A stretch of 5,100 bases of DNA from Candidatus Mediterraneibacter colneyensis (GTDB taxonomy: Bacteria; Bacillota; Clostridia; Lachnospirales; Lachnospiraceae). The stretch's first letter is position 1. The number at the start of each line of letters is the position of its first letter. Below are positions 1-5,100 of this stretch, in pieces. Location: assembly GCA_019114745.1 (NCBI GenBank), contig DXEY01000174.1, forward strand, positions 1-5,100. The letters run 5' to 3'. The position numbers and the translations under genes were made by a program. The notes beneath the pieces were generated by a model. The model saw only the letters and a list, made by a program, of their open reading frames with translations, was not told the DNA's origin and made no database searches.

Positions 1-8
1 GAGAAGCC

Positions 9-1439
9 ATGAGCAATAATATCATTGAACTGAAAAATATCAAGAAAGTATTTGACGATACTGTCGTTGTTGAGGACTTCAATCTGACGGTAAAGAAAGG
101 GGAATTTGTGACGTTCCTCGGTCCCTCCGGATGCGGAAAGACGACAACGCTGCGCATGATCGCGGGCTTTGAGTTCCCGACGGAAGGGGAGATCCTGCTC
201 AATGGAGAGGATATCAGTAAACTTCCGCCCAATTTGAGGCCGATCAACACGGTGTTCCAGAGGTACGCCCTCTTCCCGCACCTGAATGTCTATGAGAATG
301 TGGCTTTCGGGCTGAACCTCAAGAACCTGCCGAAGTCCGAGATAAAGGAAAAAGTCAGGAACGTGTTGGAAGTGGTGGATCTGGAGGGCTTTGAGAAACG
401 CCGGATCTCCACGCTCTCAGGAGGACAGCAGCAGAGGATCGCCATCGCCAGGGCGATCGTCAACGAGCCGGATATCCTGCTCCTTGACGAGCCGCTGGGC
501 GCCCTCGACCTGAAAATGAGAAAAGAGATGCAGCTGGAACTGAAATCCATGCATGAGAGACTGGGAATCACATTTATCTATGTGACCCACGATCAGGAAG
601 AAGCACTGACCATGTCGGATAAGGTAGTCGTTATGTCCGACGGCATGATCCAGCAGACCGGCACTCCCGAGGAAATCTACAATGAGCCGAAGAACGCATT
701 TGTGGCGGACTTTATCGGAGAGAGTAATATCTTCGAGGGAAAGATGGCTGCGTCGATGACTGTGGAATTTTGCGGCGCCAAATTTCCCTGTGTGGACAAC
801 GTGCCGAAAGATACCCGGGTGGACGTTGTGGTCAGACCCGAGGACGTGCTGATCACAGAGCCTGAGAAGGGCCAGATTACCGGAGTGGTGGACTCTTCGA
901 TATTCAAAGGAATGTATTATGAGATCACTGCCATTCTGCCGGACGACAACGAAGTTGTGATCCAGAGTACAAGGAGCGCAAAGGAAGGCGAGACGATCGG
1001 AATGTATATTGAACCGGACGGGATCCATGTGATGCCTGCCGGCGTACTTATGAACATCTTTGAGGGTACGGTCACAAAAGACGGCCGGGCTGCCTTTGCG
1101 GGAGGCGAGTACGAGTGCGACCTTACGCAGCTTTACGAAGGATCCGCTCTGATCGGCGGGGCATCCATCCGGACAGCGGACGGGGAAGAGATCAGCCTTG
1201 CAGGAGTTCCGGTCACAGTGGAAGTTCCGGTCAAAGCGGTTTCTATGAGCGATGAGGCGAGAGAGTACCGCGCTACGGGAAATATTATCTCTTTTATCTA
1301 TAAAGGAAATCACTATAACTATACGGTACGCACTGCTTCGGAAGAAGACTTTGTGCTGGATGAGGATGATCTGTGGAACGAGGGCGACTATGTCAGCCTG
1401 ATGATCCCGAAAGATCAGATTATATTGAAAAGAAAGTAG
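9..1439 (+). CDS. potA: Polyamine ABC transporter ATP-binding protein PotA, with extended C-terminus
   Basis: Cytoplasmic ATPase that powers spermidine/putrescine uptake through PotB/PotC. Seen in the 476-residue product: Walker A GPSGCGKTT at 38-46 (K44), Q-loop Q84 inside the context NTVFQRYALFPH, which is very typical of PotA, ABC signature LSGGQ at 136-140, Walker B ILLLDE at 156-161 with E161 as the likely catalytic base, D-loop LGALD at 163-167 and switch H194. All ATPase residues are intact. A TOBE-like regulatory domain follows from about 240 to 343. E. coli PotA is about 378 residues; here an extra segment (about 349-476) appears to repeat the TOBE-like module. The start at 9 leaves only GAGAAG-type purines visible upstream, so the ribosome site is partly cut off. 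It is first of four co-directional pot genes, 9 bases before potB. ATPase function is certain; polyamine specificity rests on the motif context and the neighbouring potD. Confidence 0.95.
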   Translation: MSNNIIELKNIKKVFDDTVVVEDFNLTVKKGEFVTFLGPSGCGKTTTLRMIAGFEFPTEGEILLNGEDISKLPPNLRPINTVFQRYALFPHLNVYENVAFGLNLKNLPKSEIKEKVRNVLEVVDLEGFEKRRISTLSGGQQQRIAIARAIVNEPDILLLDEPLGALDLKMRKEMQLELKSMHERLGITFIYVTHDQEEALTMSDKVVVMSDGMIQQTGTPEEIYNEPKNAFVADFIGESNIFEGKMAASMTVEFCGAKFPCVDNVPKDTRVDVVVRPEDVLITEPEKGQITGVVDSSIFKGMYYEITAILPDDNEVVIQSTRSAKEGETIGMYIEPDGIHVMPAGVLMNIFEGTVTKDGRAAFAGGEYECDLTQLYEGSALIGGASIRTADGEEISLAGVPVTVEVPVKAVSMSDEAREYRATGNIISFIYKGNHYNYTVRTASEEDFVLDEDDLWNEGDYVSLMIPKDQIILKRK

Positions 1440-1440
1440 G
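1435..1440 (+). promoter_or_regulatory. Ribosome binding site of potB
   Basis: AGTAGG, a moderate Shine-Dalgarno match, overlaps the potA stop codon and ends 8 bases before the ATG at 1449. A closer ATG at 1442 is in a different frame from the permease, so 1449 is the supported start. The overlap suggests translational coupling from potA to potB. Confidence 0.6.
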
Positions 1441-1448
1441 TATGGCGC

Positions 1449-2246
1449 ATGAAAAATTTTCGCTTCAGCCGGAAGCAGCTCTGCATACCTTATGCGCTGT
1501 TTCTGGCGTGTTTTGTAGTCCTGCCTCTTGCAGTGATCATCTATTACGCATTCACTGACGGGAGCGGGAGATTTACGCTGGCGAATCTGCTCAGCTTTTT
1601 TACAAATGGAAATACGATCGGTACGCTGTGCTACAGTATTGTGATTGCAGTGGCGGTGACTGCCGTCTGTCTGCTGATCGCTTATCCGACGGCGTATGTA
1701 CTTGCAAGAAGCGGCATGAAAAGAGGCGCGGTTCTGCTGATGCTTTTTATTCTGCCGATGTGGATCAACTTTACCCTGAGGCTGACTGCGCTCAAGGAGA
1801 TCCTGACAGTGATCGAGGGAAATCTGTCCCTGCATCCGTTCCTGAATACGGTGATCGCTATGACGTATGATTTTCTGCCGTTTATGATCCTTCCGCTGTA
1901 TACCACGCTCATCCAGCTTGATGAGAGCCTGCTTGAGGCGGCGCAGGATCTGGGAGCAGGGCCTGCGGAGGTATTTGTAAGGGTTACGCTGCCCCTGTCT
2001 ATGCCGGGGATCGTCAGCGGGATCACAATGACATTCCTTCCGGCTATGACAAATTATGTGATCCTGGATATGATCTACAACAGCACATATATCATGGGTT
2101 CCCTGATCGGAAGCTATTTCAATATCTATGACTGGAACAACGGTTCCATGATTTCCCTGATCCTGTTTGGGGTGATCTGTATCATTTACCTGATCACGGG
2201 AAGAGGGGAGAACAATGACGCTCAGAACAGGGGGGCTATCTTATGA
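1449..2246 (+). CDS. potB: Polyamine ABC transporter permease PotB
   Basis: Inner-membrane permease subunit that pairs with PotC to form the polyamine channel. The 265-residue product has about six hydrophobic segments (roughly 13-35, 62-86, 93-110, 134-155, 186-205, 231-252). It carries the EAA coupling motif of binding-protein-dependent permeases at about 163-188: EAAQDLGAGPAEVF followed by LPLSMPGI. This loop docks on the PotA ATPase. The length is close to E. coli PotB (about 275-285). The context FILPMWINFTLRLTALKEIL (101-120) is typical of the PotB half rather than PotC. The short hydrophilic tail after the last membrane segment (about 253-265) is encoded by the bases that also hold the potC ribosome site. 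It overlaps potC by 4 bases (ATGA), which implies coupled translation. Confidence 0.93.
   Translation: MKNFRFSRKQLCIPYALFLACFVVLPLAVIIYYAFTDGSGRFTLANLLSFFTNGNTIGTLCYSIVIAVAVTAVCLLIAYPTAYVLARSGMKRGAVLLMLFILPMWINFTLRLTALKEILTVIEGNLSLHPFLNTVIAMTYDFLPFMILPLYTTLIQLDESLLEAAQDLGAGPAEVFVRVTLPLSMPGIVSGITMTFLPAMTNYVILDMIYNSTYIMGSLIGSYFNIYDWNNGSMISLILFGVICIIYLITGRGENNDAQNRGAIL
2229..2235 (+). promoter_or_regulatory. Ribosome binding site of potC
   Basis: AGGGGGG lies 7 bases before the first ATG at 2243 and inside the end of potB. Two consecutive ATG codons (2243 and 2246) are both usable; the first gives the ATGA overlap with the potB stop and the better spacing. Confidence 0.6.
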
Positions 2247-3070
2247 TGAAAAAAGTATTTTCTTATTCCTGGCTTGCTCTTGTAGCTCTTTTTATGTATA
2301 TCCCGGTTCTGATCCTGGCGTTTTACAGTTTTACCGATTCTACGACGATCGGCGCAGTGCGTGGATTTTCCCTGCACAATTACGTGACCCTTTTTACGCT
2401 GGAAGAACTGAGAGATATGATCATCGGGACAGTTCTGCTGGCGGTGGGGGCGGCGCTGATCGCCTCCATCCTTGGGACGCTGGGAGCGATCGGAGCGTTC
2501 TATTCAAAGCCGTTCACGCGGACGGCAGTGGAGACTGCAAACCGCATCCCGGTGGTGAACGCCGATGTAGTGACTGCATTTTCAATCTGCGTTATGCTGA
2601 TCATTGTGTTCGGCATTGAGAAAGATACGTTCGCCCCGCTCGTGATCGGCCATGTGGTACTGTGTACCCCCTTTGTGTACCTTGCAGTCATACCGAAGCT
2701 TAAACAGATGGACAACGGACTTTATGAGGCGGCGCTGGATCTGGGAGCGACTCCTTTCCAGGCGCTTTATAAAGTCGTTATTCCGCAGATCATCCCGGGG
2801 ATCGTCTCAGGATTTATGCTGTCCATTACTTTGTCACTGGACGATTATTTTGTCTCGACTTATACAAAACCGGCTACGTTTGACACGATCAGCACCTATG
2901 TGGTCAATGCGACGAGGGGAGCCCAGACGGAGATCAAGACGGCGCTCTGGGCGCTGTCTACAGTGATCTTCCTTGTGGTGATCCTTGCGGTGGTGATCAT
3001 GAACCTGGCGTCTGCCGGGCCGGCAAAAAAACAGGAGGTGAGTGCGCATGACAGCAGGGAAAAAGCGTAA
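2243..3070 (+). CDS. potC: Polyamine ABC transporter permease PotC
   Basis: Second membrane permease subunit of the polyamine importer. The 275-residue product shows about six hydrophobic segments (roughly 10-31, 61-86, 108-124, 130-150, 186-206, 236-258). The EAA motif is at about 162-187: EAALDLGATPFQAL followed by IPQIIPGI. The following SLDDYFVSTYT (198-208) matches the SMDDVVVSSF-type element that I recall from PotC-family permeases. The N-terminal half (Y19 to D32, IPVLILAFYSF) is also typical. The length agrees with the family (E. coli PotC about 264). The last 15-20 residues are hydrophilic (after AGPAKKQEV) and overlap the start of potD by 23 bases, so the stop lies inside the potD signal-peptide codons. 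It is likely co-translated with potB and potD. Confidence 0.93.
   Translation: MMKKVFSYSWLALVALFMYIPVLILAFYSFTDSTTIGAVRGFSLHNYVTLFTLEELRDMIIGTVLLAVGAALIASILGTLGAIGAFYSKPFTRTAVETANRIPVVNADVVTAFSICVMLIIVFGIEKDTFAPLVIGHVVLCTPFVYLAVIPKLKQMDNGLYEAALDLGATPFQALYKVVIPQIIPGIVSGFMLSITLSLDDYFVSTYTKPATFDTISTYVVNATRGAQTEIKTALWALSTVIFLVVILAVVIMNLASAGPAKKQEVSAHDSREKA
3033..3038 (+). promoter_or_regulatory. Strong ribosome binding site deciding the potD start
   Basis: A perfect AGGAGG lies 9 bases before ATG 3048 and only 3 bases before the in-frame GTG at 3042. The spacing favours ATG 3048 as the true start. It is the strongest Shine-Dalgarno match seen in the operon, as expected for a binding protein needed in excess over the permease. 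Confidence 0.8.
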
Positions 3071-4586
3071 ACTTCCGATGCGGGCAGCAGCACTGGCGGC
3101 GTTAGTTCTGGTCATGATGCACGGCGGCCTGACTGTGTCAGCGGCATCTGGCGGCGAAGCCCCGCAGGGCGGCGGAAAGGTGACGCTGCGCATCGCGAAC
3201 TGGGAAGAGTATATCGACGAGGGCGACTGGGACGAGGAAGAAGCCATTGAACTGGAAGACCGTGAGAATACGGTCATCTTTGGAGAAAATTCCATGATCG
3301 ACGACTTCGAGGCATGGTACCGGGAGACATACGGAGTTGAAGTAGAAGTAGAGTATTCTACTTTCGGCAGCAACGAGGATCTCTACAACCAGATGACGAT
3401 TGGAAATGAATTTGACCTGGTCTGCCCGTCTGAGTATATGTTTATGAAGCTGATCGCGGAGGAAAAGCTTCAGCCGCTGTCAGAGGAGTTCTCTGACACG
3501 GACGCGGAGGAAAACTACTATATCCGCGGAGTGTCGGATTACATTAAAAATATATTTGACACGAATACGATCAACGGAGAACCGTGGAGCAAATATGCGG
3601 CGGGATATATGTGGGGGACGACAGGGATCGTCTACAACCCGGAGGAGATCTCAAAGGAGGACGCTTCCCACTGGGCGATCCTGGCAGACCCGCAGTATAA
3701 AGGGCAGGTCACGATCAAAGACAATGTGCGCGACAGTTATTTCGCAGCGCTGGGAATCCTTCACGAGGAAGAACTCTCAGACCCTGAGTTCCTGAAATCC
3801 CCGGATCGTCTGGAGCGCATTGCAGAGCTGATGAACCGGACGGATGAGGAGACTGTGGAAACAGCGGAGGATATCCTCAAACAGATGAAGGAGAATGCCT
3901 ATTCTTTTGAGTCGGACAGCGGAAAGGCAGATATGGTGACCGGCAAAGTGCTTGCCAACTATCAGTGGTCGGGCGACGCGGTCTACACGCTGGATCAGGC
4001 GGAGATCGACGACTACTATCTCGCCTATGCAGTGCCTGAGGAGTGTACGAACGTGTGGTTCGACGGATGGGTCATGCTCAAAGACGGGATCGGGGGCGAT
4101 GCGGCAAAACAGCATGCTGCCGAGGCGTTTATGAACTTTATGTCAAGGCCGGACAATGTAGTGCGCAATATGTATTACATCGGTTATACGTCTGTGATCG
4201 CGGGAGGTGACAGCGACATCATCTATGCTTACGCAGACTGGTGCTACGGTGCGGAGGACGACGCGGAAGATACGATGGAATATCCGGTGGGATTTTTCTT
4301 CAGCGGGGATAACTCGGATCCGGATTATGTGATCACAGCCGAATCAGACCAGGCTGACCGGCAGCTGTTTGCCCAGTATCCGCCTCAGGATGTGCTTGAG
4401 AGGGCGGTGGTCATGCAGTATTTTGACCAGGAAAATAATGAGCGGATCAACCAGATGTGGGTAAATGTCCGTTGCTTTGACCTGACAGAACTGACCGGGG
4501 CAGACTGGGCGAAGATCGGCGGCGTGATCCTGGCAGTCGCAGTGGCATCCGTATGGTTCGTGAAGAAAAAAGTAAAGATAAGCTGA
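3048..4586 (+). CDS. potD: Polyamine ABC transporter substrate-binding protein PotD, with C-terminal membrane anchor
   Basis: Extracytoplasmic receptor that delivers polyamine to PotB/PotC. Numbering is from ATG 3048 (512 residues). A basic N-terminus (KKRK) and hydrophobic core (about 12-30) end in TVSA-A at 29-33, a signal-peptidase I type site; there is no lipobox cysteine. The mature core matches the PotD fold. NWEEY at 51-55 corresponds to the E. coli W34/E36/Y37 element, S128/Y130 in PSEY to S83/Y85, D225/D229 to D168/E171, W307 to W229, W337/D339 in WFDG to W255/D257, and Y380 in IGYTS to Y293. These are motif alignments by eye. E. coli PotD is 348 residues. The extra length comes from an acidic stretch (about 57-83), a further acidic region (about 385-440) and a C-terminal tail. 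The tail holds a hydrophobic helix (about 490-504) followed by KKKVK, which looks like a membrane anchor. An alternative GTG start at 3042 is less likely. Confidence 0.92.
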   Translation: MTAGKKRKLPMRAAALAALVLVMMHGGLTVSAASGGEAPQGGGKVTLRIANWEEYIDEGDWDEEEAIELEDRENTVIFGENSMIDDFEAWYRETYGVEVEVEYSTFGSNEDLYNQMTIGNEFDLVCPSEYMFMKLIAEEKLQPLSEEFSDTDAEENYYIRGVSDYIKNIFDTNTINGEPWSKYAAGYMWGTTGIVYNPEEISKEDASHWAILADPQYKGQVTIKDNVRDSYFAALGILHEEELSDPEFLKSPDRLERIAELMNRTDEETVETAEDILKQMKENAYSFESDSGKADMVTGKVLANYQWSGDAVYTLDQAEIDDYYLAYAVPEECTNVWFDGWVMLKDGIGGDAAKQHAAEAFMNFMSRPDNVVRNMYYIGYTSVIAGGDSDIIYAYADWCYGAEDDAEDTMEYPVGFFFSGDNSDPDYVITAESDQADRQLFAQYPPQDVLERAVVMQYFDQENNERINQMWVNVRCFDLTELTGADWAKIGGVILAVAVASVWFVKKKVKIS

Positions 4587-4596
4587 GAAATGTAAA

Positions 4597-4632
4597 AGAT
4601 CCGGCACGGTGTTTTGGCTCCGTGCCGGATTT
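4597..4632 (+). terminator. Rho-independent terminator hairpin of the pot operon
   Basis: Inverted repeat with left arm ATCCGGCACGG at 4599-4609, loop TGTTTTGGCT at 4610-4619 and right arm CCGTGCCGGAT at 4620-4630, giving 11 perfect pairs. One G-T and one A-T pair (4598/4631 and 4597/4632) can extend it to 13. It starts about 10 bases after the potD stop. The T-run on the 3' side is short (TTT, then CAGATT), apparently because the group II intron interrupts the sequence a few bases later; the rest of a T-tract, if any, would lie in the 3' exon beyond this window. Confidence 0.85.
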
Positions 4633-4638
4633 CAGATT

Positions 4639-5100
4639 GTATGCCGAGCATGGCACTAATCTTGCTGGTGAGAGTCCAGTCACGGGTATTTACCGCCAAG
4701 TGTAGCGAACCACAAGCCGGTATCAGTAATGGTATGGGTGGAGGAAGTGGTGTAGCAAAGTTCTTGAGCCTACGAACAGAAACTTGATCAGGCGATGAGG
4801 TGGGTAAGATTGCATTTCAAACCAAAGCCCGAATGGTAAACGTAAACCGAAGTTGTAAATCAAGAGGTTGTGGAACGAAAGATTAGTGTCTTACCTCGGG
4901 AGGCCCTACTCACATACCTGGAGGTATGGTCGAAAAAGGTTCGGAGAGGGAGTCAGATGAAGTCATAGTAGGCGAAAACGCAGCAGTTAGATAGCTGAAG
5001 GACTGAAACGATTTATAGTACGAATCGCTATAGTTAAAATAATACATGAGCCAGAAATCGGGTGGGCAGGAAAAGCAGGAACGTAACCGAGGAATACTGT
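4639..5100 (+). mobile_element. Group II intron, class C-like (IIC), 5' part only
   Basis: Self-splicing retroelement RNA; this stretch has no other gene until about 5046. The inferred start GTATGCCGAGCATGG resembles the O. iheyensis IIC intron start GTGTGCCCGGCATGG as I recall it. Both then have, about 30 bases in, a GC stem around the loop TGAGAGT (here CTGG 4665-4668 with CCAG 4676-4679). Further along come TTGCAT..CAAA.CAAAG-like (about 4812-4828), TTACCTCGGGAGG (4891-4903) and GAAGTCATAGTA (4959-4970), an order matching IIC domain I and the conserved stretches before the reverse transcriptase gene. Local hairpins include CATACC/GGTATG (4913-4928, loop TGGA) and GCG-AAAA-CGC (4972-4981). 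The position just after a terminator hairpin is the known IIC insertion niche. The sequence is visibly more AT-rich than the pot genes. Domains V/VI and the 3' end are outside the window. The exact 5' base is inferred. Confidence 0.85.
5046..5100 (+). CDS. Start of probable intron-encoded reverse transcriptase/maturase (partial)
   Basis: An open frame starts at ATG 5046, directly after an in-frame TAA at 5040-5042, and runs off the window with 18 codons reading MSQKSGGQEKQERNRGIL. These residues alone identify no domain. The call rests on position: group II introns carry their reverse transcriptase/maturase in domain IV, roughly 400 bases from the intron 5' end, which is where this frame begins. 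There is no clear Shine-Dalgarno just upstream (TTAAAATAATAC); the nearest purine run, GAAGGA, is over 40 bases away. Later purine runs (GGGCAGGAAAAGCAGGA, about 5064-5080) could serve a start beyond the window, so the exact start is uncertain. Confidence 0.6.
   Translation, partial: MSQKSGGQEKQERNRGIL

Noticed and set aside
1373..1558. Small + strand open frame bridging potA and potB
   Set aside because: It overlaps both genes out of frame, has no ribosome site of its own, and its product resembles nothing I recognise.
417..1835. Long antisense open frame of 472 codons on the - strand
   Set aside because: It lies opposite potA and potB, both of which have clear family motifs. Its translation is rich in His, Arg and Gln with no recognisable domain, as expected for an antisense shadow of GC-rich coding sequence.
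3042..3047. GTG at 3042 as the potD start
   Set aside because: It is only 3 bases from the AGGAGG site, too close for efficient initiation; ATG 3048 has 9-base spacing and gives a normal signal peptide.
4587..4630. Bidirectional terminator
   Set aside because: On the - strand the hairpin is followed only by CTTTTAC, a weak T-run, and no - strand gene ends here within the window.
4344..4699. Three antisense frames across the potD end and intron start
   Set aside because: They cross the terminator hairpin and the structured intron RNA and have no coding signature.
4639..5045. Riboswitch or other structured leader RNA instead of an intron
   Set aside because: The start motif, the TGAGAGT loop, the order of conserved blocks, the spacing to a new open frame and the position after a terminator together fit a group II intron better.

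Overview
The window holds a complete four-gene polyamine (spermidine/putrescine-type) ABC importer operon, potA-potB-potC-potD, all on the + strand (9-4586). A rho-independent terminator hairpin follows (4597-4632). Immediately after it comes the 5' part of a group II intron (about 4639 to the window end), with the first 18 codons of an apparent intron-encoded protein at the edge. The proteins, the strong Shine-Dalgarno sites, the short intergenic gaps and the intron type all fit a Gram-positive Clostridia-like host, perhaps Lachnospiraceae. That placement is inference from general family resemblance, not a database match.

Layout: PotA (ATPase, 9-1439), 9-nt gap, PotB (permease, 1449-2246), 4-nt ATGA overlap, PotC (permease, 2243-3070), 23-nt overlap, PotD (binding protein, 3048-4586). 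The tight coupling indicates one transcript and stoichiometric translation. PotD would capture polyamine outside the membrane, PotB/PotC form the channel, and a PotA dimer drives transport from the cytoplasm. The operon promoter lies left of the window, because only 8 bases precede potA.

Two proteins depart from the textbook layout. PotA is about 100 residues longer than E. coli PotA, and the extra part looks like a second copy of its C-terminal TOBE-like domain: two anchor motifs recur with identical spacing. PotD has a cleavable-looking signal peptide with no lipobox cysteine, plus a C-terminal hydrophobic helix followed by KKKVK. It therefore appears to be held by a C-terminal membrane anchor instead of a lipid. 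It also carries acidic insertions around a recognisable polyamine-binding core.

The 3' end shows a class C (IIC) group II intron in its typical niche, directly downstream of an intrinsic terminator hairpin. Its first 40 bases resemble, from memory, the Oceanobacillus iheyensis IIC intron, including an identical TGAGAGT loop closed by a GC-rich stem. The inferred 5' end is GTATG instead of the usual GTGYG. Domains V/VI, most of the reverse transcriptase and the 3' exon are outside the window. I found no wholly novel system; the PotA domain duplication, the anchored PotD and the terminator-targeting intron deserve the closest look.
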